Origin: JABDIP01 sp965250245
GTDB lineage: Bacteria; Pseudomonadota; Alphaproteobacteria; DSM-16000; Inquilinaceae
DNA length: 64,000 nucleotides
Direction: 5' to 3'
Assembly (NCBI GenBank): GCA_965250245.1
Contig: OZ252296.1
Span: 3,348,001 to 3,412,000, forward strand
The notes beneath the pieces were generated by a model. The model searched no databases, was not told the DNA's origin, and saw only the letters and a program-made list of their open reading frames with translations. Of the stretch, positions 8,953 to 18,040 are shown piece by piece. Numbering within the stretch: position 1 is the first letter of the stretch; each line of letters starts with the position of its first letter. Made by a program: the position numbers and the translations under genes.

Positions 8953-9690
8953 CTAAAACATGGCCATGCCGCCATTGATGTGCAACGTCTGGCCGGTCAT
9001 GTAGTGCGCCTCGTTGCTGGACAGGAACGCCACCGCGGTTCCGATGTCCTCCGGCTGTCCCAGCTCGCCGGCCGGGATCGTCGTCAGGATGCGGGCCCGC
9101 TGGTCCTCGTTCAGGGCGTCGGTCATCGGGCTGGCGATGAAGCCCGGGGCGACGCAGTTGACCGTGATGCCGCGCGAGGCGACCTCGGCCGCCAGCGACT
9201 TGCTCATGCCGACCATGCCGGCCTTGCTGGCCGCGTAGTTGGCCTGGCCGGGATTGCCGGTGAAGCCGACCACCGAGGTGATGCCGATGATTCGCCCCCA
9301 GCGGCGCTTCATCATGCCGCGCATCACCGCCCGCGACAGGCGGAAGGCGGAGACCAGGTTGACCTCCAGCACATCGGCGAAATCCTCGTCCTTCAGCCGC
9401 ATGGCGAGGTTGTCGCGGGTCATGCCGGCATTGTTGACCAGGATGTCGACCTGCCCCATCGCCGCCTCGGCCGCCTTGGCGACCGCGTCGGCGCCCTCGG
9501 CCGCCGACAGGTTGCCCGGCGTGATGTGAACCCGGTCGCCCAAGCCTTCCGCGACCTCCCGCAGGCGCTCCTCGCGGGTCCCGGACAGTGCCACCACCGC
9601 CCCGGCGCCGTGCAGGGCGGCCGCGATCGCCTGACCGATGCCGCCGGAGGCCCCGGTCACCAGGGCCGTCTTTCCGCTCAGATCGAACAT
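8953..9690 (-). CDS. fabG: 3-oxoacyl-ACP reductase FabG
   Basis: NADPH-dependent reduction of beta-ketoacyl-ACP. It has 245 residues in a classical SDR fold: TGASGGIGQA at the N-terminus, NNAGMTRDNLAMR, the catalytic Ser in ITSVVGFTGN and YAASKAG for YxxxK. The C-terminal NGGMAMF matches FabG closely, separating it from the two other SDR genes in the window. It starts 20 bases after fabD ends; a gap of about 175 bases to acpP leaves room for an acpP promoter. Confidence 0.95.
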   Translation of the reverse strand: MFDLSGKTALVTGASGGIGQAIAAALHGAGAVVALSGTREERLREVAEGLGDRVHITPGNLSAAEGADAVAKAAEAAMGQVDILVNNAGMTRDNLAMRLKDEDFADVLEVNLVSAFRLSRAVMRGMMKRRWGRIIGITSVVGFTGNPGQANYAASKAGMVGMSKSLAAEVASRGITVNCVAPGFIASPMTDALNEDQRARILTTIPAGELGQPEDIGTAVAFLSSNEAHYMTGQTLHINGGMAMF

Positions 9691-9710
9691 GGTCCTTGGT
9701 CCTCCAATCC

Positions 9711-10652
9711 TTAGAGACCGCCCAGGAGGGCGTCGACATCATCCGGCGTACCGACCGCGCTGGCCGACATCTCCCGGTCGATCCGGCGGGTCAGCCCGGC
9801 CAGCACCTTGCCCGCCCCCACCTCGACCAGCGTGTCGACCCCGTTCTGCCGCATATACAGGACGCTTTCGCGCCAGCGTACGGCACCGGTGACCTGGGCC
9901 ACCAGCAGGCGGCGGATCTCCTCCGGGTCCTCGACGGCAGACGCCGTGACATTGGCGACCAGCGGGACCGCGGGAGCGGCAATGGCCACCTCGGCCAGGG
10001 CCGCCTGCATGGCATCGGCGGCCGGCTGCATCAACGGGCAATGGAACGGAGCGCTGACCGGCAGCAACACGCTGCGCTTGGCGCCGGCTTCCGACGCCAG
10101 CGCCAGGGCGCGCTCCACGGCCGCCTTGTGGCCGCTGACCACCACCTGACCGGGGGCGTTGTCATTGGCCGCGACGCAGACCTCGCCCTGGGCCGCCTGC
10201 TCCGCGACCGTGGCCGCCGCGTCGATGTCGAGGCCGAGCAGCGCCGCCATCGCCCCCTCGCCGACCGGGACCGCCTTCTGCATTGCCAGGCCGCGCTGGC
10301 GCAGCAACCGCGCCGCATCGGCGACGCTGAGCGCGCCGGCGGCCGCAAGGGCTGAGTATTCGCCCAGGCTGTGGCCGGCGACGAATGTCGCCAGGTCCGG
10401 GAGCGCCTTGCCGGTCTTTTCGAGAAGCACGCGGGTCGCCGCCAGCGACACCGCCATCAATGCCGGCTGGGCGTTCTGGGTCAGGGTCAGGGTGTCCTGA
10501 TCGCCGGAGAAGATCAGCCCGGACAGATCTTCGCCGAGTGCCGCGTCGACCTCTTCGAAGACGGCCTTGGCCTCGGGAAAACGATCGGCCAGTTCCTGGC
10601 CCATGCCGACGACCTGACTGCCCTGCCCCGGGAAGACGAACGCGCGTGCCAT
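9711..10652 (-). CDS. fabD: Malonyl-CoA:ACP transacylase FabD
   Basis: Transfers malonyl from CoA to ACP, feeding FabF and relatives. It has 313 residues; PGQGSQVVGMG forms the N-terminal oxyanion loop, GHSLGEYSALAA holds the nucleophilic Ser (about residue 94), and APFHCPLMQPA holds the catalytic His. It is the first gene of the minus-strand fab cluster. Confidence 0.95.
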   Translation of the reverse strand: MARAFVFPGQGSQVVGMGQELADRFPEAKAVFEEVDAALGEDLSGLIFSGDQDTLTLTQNAQPALMAVSLAATRVLLEKTGKALPDLATFVAGHSLGEYSALAAAGALSVADAARLLRQRGLAMQKAVPVGEGAMAALLGLDIDAAATVAEQAAQGEVCVAANDNAPGQVVVSGHKAAVERALALASEAGAKRSVLLPVSAPFHCPLMQPAADAMQAALAEVAIAAPAVPLVANVTASAVEDPEEIRRLLVAQVTGAVRWRESVLYMRQNGVDTLVEVGAGKVLAGLTRRIDREMSASAVGTPDDVDALLGGL

Positions 10653-10792
10653 GGCGATTCCTGTAGTCGAGGACCGGCCGCATCGGCGGTCCGGCGAAAG
10701 ATGGCGGCCAGTGATAGTCGGCTGCCAAGCGAAGTCAAGCGCCGGGCCCCTTGCTCAGCTCCGCAAACCCCGATAATCGCTGCCGCCGCCCG

Positions 10793-11266
10793 TCAATCGC
10801 CGCGCAATGCGCTCAGGACCTCGTCCAATCGCCGCTGCTTCGTTGCGTCCGCCTTCGCCGAGGCGATGCGATAGGCCCAGCCACGGCGCTTGCCCGGCGA
10901 GGCCGAGCGCCAGGCCGCCATCGCATCCGGATCGGCCGCCAGGGCGCGCTCCAGCATGTCGGGAATGTCGACCGCGTCCTGGTCCTCCACCCGGAAGCGG
11001 ACGTCGACCCAATCGCCGACCGCGAAGCCGCCATCCTTCATCAACTGCTTCGACAGCATGAGATACCAGCGCCCGCGCACCGGCTGCCAGGCGCCCGAAA
11101 AGGGGATGTCGCCCACCTCGCCGCTTGCCCGCAGCCGTGGGTGACGGTCCAGCGGCAGGGCGCGGGCCAGGTCTTCCGGCAGAAACACCGCCGTGTAGCG
11201 ATAGGTCCCGACATGATGGTGGACAATCTCGCCCTCGAAGCTGTGCGGGTAGAAGCTCATCCGCAC
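10793..11266 (-). CDS. DUF1905/YdeI-like (OmpD-associated) domain protein
   Basis: Protein of 157 residues with an N-terminal DUF1905-type beta-barrel (about 8-90: FEGEIVHHHVGTYRYTAVFLP, then WYLMLSKQLMKDGGFAVGD) and a C-terminal helical YdeI/OmpD-associated region (PGKRRGWAYRIASAKADATKQRRL). Family members are cytosolic and of uncertain function; some are annotated as bacteriocin-protection proteins. The start may be the second Met at 11260. Its nearest upstream neighbour on the same strand is the DUF5996 gene, 42 bases away, so they may be co-transcribed. Confidence 0.8.
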   Translation of the reverse strand: MRMSFYPHSFEGEIVHHHVGTYRYTAVFLPEDLARALPLDRHPRLRASGEVGDIPFSGAWQPVRGRWYLMLSKQLMKDGGFAVGDWVDVRFRVEDQDAVDIPDMLERALAADPDAMAAWRSASPGKRRGWAYRIASAKADATKQRRLDEVLSALRGD

Positions 11267-11308
11267 CGCTCCGGCACGTCAAATCGCCGCGTGCGCATCA
11301 CTGATCGG

Positions 11309-12262
11309 CTAGTCGAGCGCCCTGGGGATCCGCGGCCGGCCGAACTCGCATTCCAGCGCGGCCTGGTCCCATTCGCCGATGTCGGCCGCGGCCTCATAGG
11401 TCGTCGTCAGGAAGGACATCAGGGCCGCCTCCGGGTCGGCGGCGGTGCGAACCGCGTCATAAGGCAGCAGGAATTCACCGAGCTTGGCGTCGAAATAGGC
11501 CTGGGCCGGCGACACCGGCACGTCGCCAAAGCCGTCAGGGGTGGGATAGGCGTAGGAATAGAAGGCCGCTTCCTCGAGCCCGCCGCCGCCGGGCCAGAAG
11601 CCGGCCGAACTGACCTCGTGGGAATAGGCCTCCCGGGTCACCGTATCCGGCAGTGCGGGGAAACCGCCCGGATGCAGCGGCGCGGTCCGGCCGGAAAAAC
11701 GGGTGACGGCGAGATCGAAGCTGCCCCAGAACAGATGCACCGGGCTGACCTTGCCCAGGAAGCCGGTCCGGAACCGCTTGAACACGCCGTCGATGGCGAC
11801 CAGGGCCTGCCAGAAATCCCGCGCCGCATCGGGGTCATAGGCGCCCGGACCGGTCTGATCGCGGAACGGCACCGGATCGGGCACCTCGTTGGGTGCATGG
11901 TGGATGCCGGTCGGCGCGCCGAGCCGGCCGAGCGCCTCAAGGAACCGGCGGTGGAACTCGGCCACCGGCATCGCTTCCAGCGCAATGCTCTCGCGCCGTC
12001 CGTCCGTGGCGTCGATATGCAGCGCGTGGTCGATGAAGTCGAAAATGGTCTCGTAGCTCGCTTCCGCGCCCGGGATGAGCGAACTCGTCAGGCCGCGGCC
12101 GGACACATAGAATGTCGCCTGCCAGGAATGGTTGATCCAGGGGGTCTGCGCCAGGCGGAACTTGCCGACGATCTGCGTCCACATATGCAGGCTGTCGCCG
12201 GTCGGCTTCCAGCGCGAATAGGGGATCTCCGGCCAGATCGCCGATTGCCCGTGCCCAGACAT
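11309..12262 (-). CDS. DUF5996 family protein
   Basis: Recognised as DUF5996 from the typical start IWPEIPYSRWKPTGDSLH and the segment TPWINHSWQATFYVSGRG. No reaction is established for the family. The start at 12262 gives 317 residues and puts this motif near the N-terminus; the frame stays open to 12388 but the extra residues look non-coding. The middle part contains the VHLFWGSFDLAVTRFSGR segment and a run near 250 rich in Tyr and Phe. It lies divergent from the rpsF operon and upstream of the YdeI-like gene. Confidence 0.78.
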   Translation of the reverse strand: MSGHGQSAIWPEIPYSRWKPTGDSLHMWTQIVGKFRLAQTPWINHSWQATFYVSGRGLTSSLIPGAEASYETIFDFIDHALHIDATDGRRESIALEAMPVAEFHRRFLEALGRLGAPTGIHHAPNEVPDPVPFRDQTGPGAYDPDAARDFWQALVAIDGVFKRFRTGFLGKVSPVHLFWGSFDLAVTRFSGRTAPLHPGGFPALPDTVTREAYSHEVSSAGFWPGGGGLEEAAFYSYAYPTPDGFGDVPVSPAQAYFDAKLGEFLLPYDAVRTAADPEAALMSFLTTTYEAAADIGEWDQAALECEFGRPRIPRALD

Positions 12263-12342
12263 GCCTCGCCTCCAGTTCGAGAGTGCCGCGGCCCATGGGA
12301 CCGGGCTGAATTGTGCTGAGAAAACCAATGCCGCGATGCCGC

Positions 12343-12370
12343 TTGATCGGCCGCGATGTTTATGTATATT
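12343..12370 (+). promoter_or_regulatory. Candidate sigma-70 promoter for the rpsF operon
   Basis: TTGATC (12343-12348) and TATATT (12365-12370) are separated by 16 bases in an AT-richer stretch. A start near 12377 would leave a leader of about 125 bases before rpsF. Such leaders sometimes host autoregulation by the S6-S18 complex, but I did not resolve a clear binding structure here. Confidence 0.45.
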
Positions 12371-12502
12371 GCGCCGCTTCGCAGACAACTCCTTGCCGGT
12401 CGCGGCATTCGACCGGCTAGGCGCGGGCAGCCTGGGGACGGGCTCGACAGGGTCTCGTTCCGCTCAGGCGCCGTGCCGTCGAACAGCCATAGGGAGTGAC
12501 AT

Positions 12503-12973
12503 ATGCCGTATTACGAGTGCGTGTACATCGCGCGCCAGGACGTGCCGTCCGCGCAGGTCGAGAGCCTGACCGAGACCTTCTCCAACATCATTGGAGAGAA
12601 TGGCGGCAAGGTCGAGAAGACCGAATACTGGGGTCTGAAGACCCTTTCCTACCGGATCAAGAAGAACCGCAAGGGCCACTACGTGCTGATGAATCTCGAC
12701 GCGCCGCATCCCGCGGTGGCCGAGATGGAGCGGCAGATGCGGATCAACGACGACGTGCTCCGCACGCTGACCATCAAGGTCGACGCGCTGGAGGAAGGCC
12801 CGTCGGCGATGATGCAGAGCCGGGCCGGACGCGACGGCCGGGGCCGGGACCGCGACCGCGGCCCCCGGGACCGGGATCGCGGCGACCGTGGCGATCGCGG
12901 TGACCGCGGCGACCGGGGCGGCGATCGCCCTGAGCGTGCCGAGCGCAGCAAAGAGAAAGAGGAGGCCTCCTGA
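12503..12973 (+). CDS. rpsF: 30S ribosomal protein S6 with Arg/Asp-rich tail
   Basis: Small-subunit protein that binds S18 in the platform. Residues 1-100 are a normal S6 (MPYYECVYIARQD, TEYWGLKTLSYRIKKNRKGHYVLMNLDA). The last 50 residues or so are an Arg/Asp/Gly repeat (DRGDRGDRGDRGD type) from about 12830 to 12935, so the protein is 156 residues. Low-complexity S6 tails occur in other alphaproteobacteria. The stop overlaps the rpsR start (ATGA). The Shine-Dalgarno AGGGAG precedes the ATG. Confidence 0.96.
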   Translation: MPYYECVYIARQDVPSAQVESLTETFSNIIGENGGKVEKTEYWGLKTLSYRIKKNRKGHYVLMNLDAPHPAVAEMERQMRINDDVLRTLTIKVDALEEGPSAMMQSRAGRDGRGRDRDRGPRDRDRGDRGDRGDRGDRGGDRPERAERSKEKEEAS

Positions 12974-13212
12974 TGGCGGCTGCCATGGCCCGCCGGCCCT
13001 TCTTCCGCCGGCGCAAGACCTGTCCGTTCTCCGGCGATAACGCGCCGAAGATCGACTACAAGGACACCAAGCTGCTGGGGCGGTTCGTCTCGGAGCGCGG
13101 CAAGATCGTGCCGAGCCGGATCACCGCGGTGTCGACCAAGAAGCAACGCGAACTGGCCCGCGCCATCAAGCGCGCCCGGTTCCTGGCCCTGCTGCCCTAC
13201 ATCGTCAGGTAG
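12973..13212 (+). CDS. rpsR: 30S ribosomal protein S18
   Basis: Partner of S6 on the 30S platform. It has 79 residues with the S18 signatures FFRRRKTCPFSG, DYKDTKLLGRFVSERGKIVPSRIT and KQRELARAIKRARFLALLPY. The start overlaps the rpsF stop; an internal Met four residues later (12985) is a possible alternative. Confidence 0.96.
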   Translation: MAAAMARRPFFRRRKTCPFSGDNAPKIDYKDTKLLGRFVSERGKIVPSRITAVSTKKQRELARAIKRARFLALLPYIVR

Positions 13213-13236
13213 GGCGGGGTCGCACGGACCGGTGAC

Positions 13237-14178
13237 ATGGGCCAGACGGTGGTCTTCGCGATCGGCGGCGGCATCCTGGCCGGGATGCTGTTCCTGTCGG
13301 CGGCCTTCGGCTCGCCGGGCGCGCTGATCACGACCCTGCTGACGCCGCTGCCGCTGTTCGTCGTCGGTCTCAGCCTGGGCGCCGCGGCGTGCATCCTGGC
13401 CGGGATCATCGGCGCCCTGGTGGTCGGTCTGATCGTCGGTCCAGTCGAGATGGCGGGCTTTGCGGCCGGGGCGGCGGTGCCGTTCGGGCTGATGGTCTAC
13501 CAGGCGGTCACGCTGCGCCAGGACGGCAACGGCGTGCCGCGCTGGACGGCCCCGGGCAGCCTGCTGCTCTGGGTCGTCGGCTATGCGGCCGCCAGCATCG
13601 CCGCCGCCGCCGTGGTGTCGGCGGCCTATGGCAGCGCGCTGCAGACCGAGGTCCATGCCGGCCTGGCGCAGCAGACGCCGCTGTTCGCCGATTTGAGCGG
13701 CGGCGACGGGGCGGCGGTGGTCGAGCCGTTGTCACGGTTCTTCCCGGCGATGATGGCCGGCACGTGGATCGTGGCGACAGTGCTGAATGCCGCGTTGGCG
13801 CAGTGGCTGGTGCATCGGTTCGAGCTGGGTGTGCGCCCGCCGATCGGGATGGCTGATATCGAGCTTCCCGGATGGCCGGTGGCAATCCTGGCGGGCCTGG
13901 CGGCGCTGGCGTTCCTGGCGAGCGGCCAGATCGCCTATGCCGCGCAGAACGTGGCGCTGGCCCTGGCCCTGGCGTTCTTCATCGCCGGGCTTGGCGTCGT
14001 GCACGGGGTGCTGCGCGGGCGGGCGTCGCGGCCGTTGTTGCTGATCGTGTTCTACACCGCGGTCGTCTGGCAGGGGATCGTGGTGGTCCCCGCCGTGGCC
14101 GCGCTGGGGATTATCGAACGATGGGCCGGTATTCGGCGGCGGATGGCCGCGACCGGGCCCGATTTGGAGGATGAGTGA
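13237..14178 (+). CDS. DUF2232 family membrane protein
   Basis: Integral membrane protein of 313 residues with about eight hydrophobic segments, starting MGQTVVFAIGGGILAGMLFL. It matches the DUF2232 (YybS-like) proteins that sit between rpsR and rplI in alphaproteobacteria. Function is unknown. The start is 24 bases after rpsR and its TGA overlaps the ATG of rplI by one base (TGATG), so it is a true operon member. Confidence 0.85.
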   Translation: MGQTVVFAIGGGILAGMLFLSAAFGSPGALITTLLTPLPLFVVGLSLGAAACILAGIIGALVVGLIVGPVEMAGFAAGAAVPFGLMVYQAVTLRQDGNGVPRWTAPGSLLLWVVGYAAASIAAAAVVSAAYGSALQTEVHAGLAQQTPLFADLSGGDGAAVVEPLSRFFPAMMAGTWIVATVLNAALAQWLVHRFELGVRPPIGMADIELPGWPVAILAGLAALAFLASGQIAYAAQNVALALALAFFIAGLGVVHGVLRGRASRPLLLIVFYTAVVWQGIVVVPAVAALGIIERWAGIRRRMAATGPDLEDE

Positions 14179-14891
14179 TGCAGGTGATCTTGCTGGAGCG
14201 TGTCGAGAAGCTGGGGCAGATGGGCGACGTCGTCTCCGTCAAGCCGGGCTTCGCGCGCAATTTCCTGTTGCCGAAGAAGAAGGCGCTGAGGGCCACGAAG
14301 GACAATCTGGCCTATTTCGAGACCCGCAAGGCACAGTTCGAGGCGAACAACCTTGAGCGCCGCAACGAGGCCGAGGCGGTCGGCGGCAAGCTGGACGGCG
14401 TGAAGATCGTCGTCATCCGCCAGGCCGGCGACAGCGGCCAGCTCTATGGCTCGGTGACCGCCCGCGACATCGCCGAGGCGCTGACCGAGGAGGGCTTCAA
14501 GGTCGATCGCGGCCAGGTCGCCATCGACCGCCCGATCAAGGCGCTGGGCCTCTCCGACGTCCGCATCCGGCTGCATCCGGAGGTCGCCGTGGCGATCACC
14601 GTCAATGTCGCCCGCTCGGCCGACGAGGCGGCCCTGCAGGAGAAGTACGGCGGCGCGATCCCGACCGGCGACATGGACCAGGACGAGGACGAGACCGTCG
14701 AGGCGGCCGAGCTCTTCGAGAACCCCGAGGAAGCCAAGGCGCTGGAAGAGGCCGCCGAGGCCGAGGCTGCCGAAGCCGAGGCGGCGGAAGCCGAGGCAGC
14801 AGGGGCCGAGGCAGCAGAGGCCGAGGCTGGCGAGCCCGAGGCGGAAGCCGATCCGGACACTCCGGCCGAAGCCGGGGACGAGCCCCGCTGA
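14178..14891 (+). CDS. rplI: 50S ribosomal protein L9 with long acidic tail
   Basis: L9 binds 23S rRNA domain V and helps keep reading frame. Residues 1-148 or so are a normal L9 (MQVILLERVEKLGQMGDVVSVKPGFARN; then the C-terminal domain to HPEVAVAITVNVAR). The remaining 80-odd residues are Glu/Ala rich, with AEAEAAEAEAAGAEAAEA-type repeats (about 14750-14850). A GTG at 14175 could add one Met. The total of 237 residues is well above the usual length near 150. It is the last gene of the operon and is followed by a terminator. Confidence 0.94.
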   Translation: MQVILLERVEKLGQMGDVVSVKPGFARNFLLPKKKALRATKDNLAYFETRKAQFEANNLERRNEAEAVGGKLDGVKIVVIRQAGDSGQLYGSVTARDIAEALTEEGFKVDRGQVAIDRPIKALGLSDVRIRLHPEVAVAITVNVARSADEAALQEKYGGAIPTGDMDQDEDETVEAAELFENPEEAKALEEAAEAEAAEAEAAEAEAAGAEAAEAEAGEPEAEADPDTPAEAGDEPR

Positions 14892-14921
14892 CCGACCGCA
14901 AATCCGACGGTCCTGCAATCA

Positions 14922-14948
14922 GGGCGCGGTCTTGGCCGCGCCCTTTTT
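14922..14948 (+). terminator. Rho-independent terminator after rplI
   Basis: Perfect 8-bp stem GGGCGCGG (14922-14929) and CCGCGCCC (14936-14943) with a six-base loop, followed by TTTTT. It ends the rpsF-rpsR-DUF2232-rplI operon. Confidence 0.88.
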
Positions 14949-14981
14949 CGTGCGTCCGAGGCCCGGTGATTCGCGAGGCAA

Positions 14982-15010
14982 TTGAAATCGCTGAGAGTCA
15001 ATGATGTAAT
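14982..15010 (+). promoter_or_regulatory. Candidate promoter for cfa
   Basis: TTGAAA (14982-14987), a 17-base spacer and TGTAAT (15005-15010) lie in an AT-rich island within GC-rich DNA, about 75 bases upstream of cfa and just after the rplI terminator. Confidence 0.45.
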
Positions 15011-15087
15011 TATCGGTCTAAGACTGGGGCCTGGCTTAGCCACTGGGCAAATCCAGCGCCCCGACCATAAATCGGGGAGGCAGGACA

Positions 15088-16320
15088 ATGCTTCTTCTTC
15101 GTCTGCTGAGACAGGTCGTGAAGACCGGCTCGCTGACGGTGATCGACACCAGGGGGGCACATCATCATATCGGCGATGCCGAGGGCGATGCGGGGGCCGG
15201 CCTGGCGATCCGTCTGCACGACCCGCGCCTGGAATGGCGCCTGTTCTTCCGTCCGCACCTGGCCCTGGGAGAGGCCTACACGGACGGAACGCTGACCGTC
15301 GAGAACGGCGACATCTACGACTTCCTGGACCTGGTCACCCGCAACCTTGGATCCGTCCGGGAGCTGCCCCTGGGGCGGCTGCGCAAAACGCTGGGCCGCC
15401 TCGGACGGCGCCTGCTGCAGCACAATCCGCTGAACCGGGCGAGCCGCAACGTGCGCCATCACTACGATCTGTCGGGGTCGCTCTACGGCCTGTTCCTGGA
15501 CCGCGACCGGCAGTACTCCTGCGCCTATTTCGCCGATCCCAAGATGACCCTCGACGAGGCCCAGGAGGCCAAGAAACAGCACCTGGCCGCCAAGCTGCTG
15601 CTCAAGGACGGGCAGAAGGTCCTGGATATCGGCTCCGGCTGGGGCGGCATGGGGCTGTCCCTGGCGCGGGCGGCGAATGTCGACGTGACCGGCGTGACCC
15701 TGTCGACCGAGCAGCATGCCATCTCGCAGCGCCGCGCCGCCAAGGCCGGCCTGTCCGACCGGGTCCGCTTCAACCTGCAGGACTACCGGGAGCTCTCCGG
15801 CGCGTTCGACCGGATCGTCTCGGTCGGCATGTTCGAGCATGTCGGCGTGCCGCATTACGAGGAGTATTTCCGCAAGCTCTCCGACCTGCTGTCGGATGAC
15901 GGCGTCGCCGTGCTGCATTCCATCGGGCGGATGGACGGACCGGGCACCACCAGCCCGTGGATCCGCCGCTACATTTTCCCCGGCGGCTATTCGCCGGCGC
16001 TGTCGGAGGTGCTGCCGGTGATCGAGCGCTGCGGCCTGTGGGTCACCGATGTGGAGATCCTGCGCCTGCACTACGCGGAGACCCTGCGCGAATGGCGCCG
16101 CCGGTTCCTGGCCAACCGGCGCCGCGTCGCCAAGCTCTACGACGAGCGCTTCTGTCGCATGTGGGAGTTCTACCTCGCCGCCAGCGAGGTGACCTTCCGC
16201 AACAGCGGCCACATGGTCTTCCAGATCCAGCTCGCCAAGCGGGTCGACACCGTGCCGCTGACCCGCGACTACATCACCGAGTGGGAGCAGCGGCGACGGC
16301 GCCGCGAGCTGGCGGCCTGA
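15088..16320 (+). CDS. cfa: Cyclopropane-fatty-acyl-phospholipid synthase
   Basis: Adds a SAM-derived methylene across cis double bonds of membrane phospholipid acyl chains. It has 410 residues. The N-terminal region contains FFRPHLALGEAYTDG; the methyltransferase domain has NVRHHYDLSGSLYGLFLD, the SAM site LDIGSGWGGMGLSLA (about 176-190) and VSVGMFEHVG (about 245), all typical of CFA synthases. GGGAGG lies 7 bases before the ATG. It sits between rplI and dnaB, which are often adjacent, with its own terminator-promoter boundary, so it is probably an insertion relative to the ancestral order. Confidence 0.9.
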   Translation: MLLLRLLRQVVKTGSLTVIDTRGAHHHIGDAEGDAGAGLAIRLHDPRLEWRLFFRPHLALGEAYTDGTLTVENGDIYDFLDLVTRNLGSVRELPLGRLRKTLGRLGRRLLQHNPLNRASRNVRHHYDLSGSLYGLFLDRDRQYSCAYFADPKMTLDEAQEAKKQHLAAKLLLKDGQKVLDIGSGWGGMGLSLARAANVDVTGVTLSTEQHAISQRRAAKAGLSDRVRFNLQDYRELSGAFDRIVSVGMFEHVGVPHYEEYFRKLSDLLSDDGVAVLHSIGRMDGPGTTSPWIRRYIFPGGYSPALSEVLPVIERCGLWVTDVEILRLHYAETLREWRRRFLANRRRVAKLYDERFCRMWEFYLAASEVTFRNSGHMVFQIQLAKRVDTVPLTRDYITEWEQRRRRRELAA

Positions 16321-16558
16321 ATGCGGGCCATCCGGCGGGCCGCATCGGCCCGCCGGATCGGTTGCACGACCGAATCACTCTACACTGTTGCCGCAGAGCC
16401 ACTTGCGCGGCGCATGAAGGACGGGCCGGAGCACTTTCGATTGTTTGGCATAATTTGCGCTTATCCACGAAACCGTCCACCGCTCGTCCAGAGGTTTCAC
16501 ATTTCAGGCGCATGAAAAGCGCACCACCGCCGCAAGGCATTTGGTAGGTTCCGGCGCC

Positions 16559-18040
16559 ATGGAGACAGTCAATCAGGACGCGACGGTACGCAGGCTGCAA
16601 CAGCCTTCCGTCACCCCCGCCCCGCCCCGCACCCAGCCCGCCAACGAAGCCGCCGAGCAGGCGCTGCTGGGCGCGCTGCTGGTCAACAACAACGCCATGG
16701 ACCGGGTCTCCGACTTCCTGCGTCCGGAGCATTTCTATTTCGCGGGCCACAGTCAGATCTACGCCGCCTGCGTGCGCCTGCGCGAGCAGCAGCGCACCGC
16801 CGACGCGGTCACGCTGAAGACCTATCTGGAACAGGATGGCGAGTTGCAGGCGGTGGGCGGCGCGGCCTATCTCGCCGATTTGCAGGCCAGCGTCGTGTCG
16901 GTGCTGAACGTCGACGACTACGCCCGCATGGTCTACGACCTGTTCATCCGCCGGCAGCTCATCGCGCTGGGCGAGGAGGTGGTCAACGACGCCTATCGCA
17001 CCGACCTGGAGGTCGAGGCGGTCGAGCAGGTCCACACTGCCGAGGAGAAGCTCTACGCGCTCGCAAGCGAGGGCGAATTCCGCAAGGATTTCGAGCCCTT
17101 CGCCGAGGTTCTCAACCGCGCCATCGACAATGCCAGCCAGGCGCTGAACCGCGACACCCACCTGACCGGCGCCACCACCGGGCTGGTCGATCTGGACCGC
17201 ATGCTGGGCGGGCTGCAGAACTCCGACCTGATCATCCTGGCGGCGCGCCCGTCGATGGGAAAGTCGTCGCTGGCCGCCAACATCGCCTTCAACGCCAGCC
17301 GCGCCTATCTCAACAGCGGCGGCAAGGAAGGCGCGGTCACCGCCTTCTTCTCCCTGGAGATGTCCTCCGACCAGCTCGCCACCCGTATCCTGTCGGAGGA
17401 ATCCGCGATCCCCTCGGAGCGGATTCGCAAGGGCGACTTCCCCAAGAAGGATTTCGTCCGGCTGGTCGAGGCATCGAACCTGATCCAGAAGGTCCCGATG
17501 TTCCTCGACGACACCGCCGGGCTGACCATCCCGGCGCTGAGGACCCGGGCCATGCGCCTGAAGCGCCAGCACAATCTCGGCATGATCGTGGTCGACTACC
17601 TGCAGCTCATGCGCACCGGCGGCAGCGGCCGCAGCGAGAACCGGGTGCAGGAGATCTCCGAGATCACCCGTGGCCTCAAAATGATCGCAAAGGACCTCGA
17701 TGTTCCGGTCCTGGCACTGTCGCAGCTCTCGCGCCAGGTGGAGCAGCGCGAGGACAAGCGGCCGCAATTGTCGGACCTTCGGGAGTCCGGGTCGATCGAG
17801 CAGGACGCGGATGTGGTCATGTTCATCTATCGCGAGGCCTATTACCTCAACAAGGCCGAGCCCACGGCGGGAACGCCGGAGCATGCGGAATGGCAGGCGG
17901 AGATGGATCGCGTGAACAACCTGGCCGAGGTCATCATCGGCAAGCAGCGTCACGGCCCCACCGGCACCATCCGGCTGCATTTCGAGGGCGCCTACACCCG
18001 GTTCTCCAATCTGGAGAAGCTGTATCACGGTGACGCCTGA
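16559..18040 (+). CDS. dnaB: Replicative DNA helicase DnaB
   Basis: Hexameric 5'-3' helicase of the replication fork. The ATG at 16559 gives 493 residues. The N-terminal domain has NEAAEQALLGALLVNNNAMD. The RecA-like motor domain has Walker A ARPSMGKSSLAAN (about 222-234), FSLEMSSDQLATR, Walker B MIVVDYLQLM and LRESGSIEQDADVV, with the C-terminal KQRHGPTGT. No intein. It overlaps alr by 11 bases. Confidence 0.96.
   Translation: METVNQDATVRRLQQPSVTPAPPRTQPANEAAEQALLGALLVNNNAMDRVSDFLRPEHFYFAGHSQIYAACVRLREQQRTADAVTLKTYLEQDGELQAVGGAAYLADLQASVVSVLNVDDYARMVYDLFIRRQLIALGEEVVNDAYRTDLEVEAVEQVHTAEEKLYALASEGEFRKDFEPFAEVLNRAIDNASQALNRDTHLTGATTGLVDLDRMLGGLQNSDLIILAARPSMGKSSLAANIAFNASRAYLNSGGKEGAVTAFFSLEMSSDQLATRILSEESAIPSERIRKGDFPKKDFVRLVEASNLIQKVPMFLDDTAGLTIPALRTRAMRLKRQHNLGMIVVDYLQLMRTGGSGRSENRVQEISEITRGLKMIAKDLDVPVLALSQLSRQVEQREDKRPQLSDLRESGSIEQDADVVMFIYREAYYLNKAEPTAGTPEHAEWQAEMDRVNNLAEVIIGKQRHGPTGTIRLHFEGAYTRFSNLEKLYHGDA

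Noticed and set aside
6172..9714. Open frame of 1180 codons on the plus strand across mltG, fabF, acpP and fabG.
   Set aside because: It is antisense to four well-identified genes and arises from the GC-rich third positions. Its translation is Arg/Gly/Asp-rich and resembles no family.
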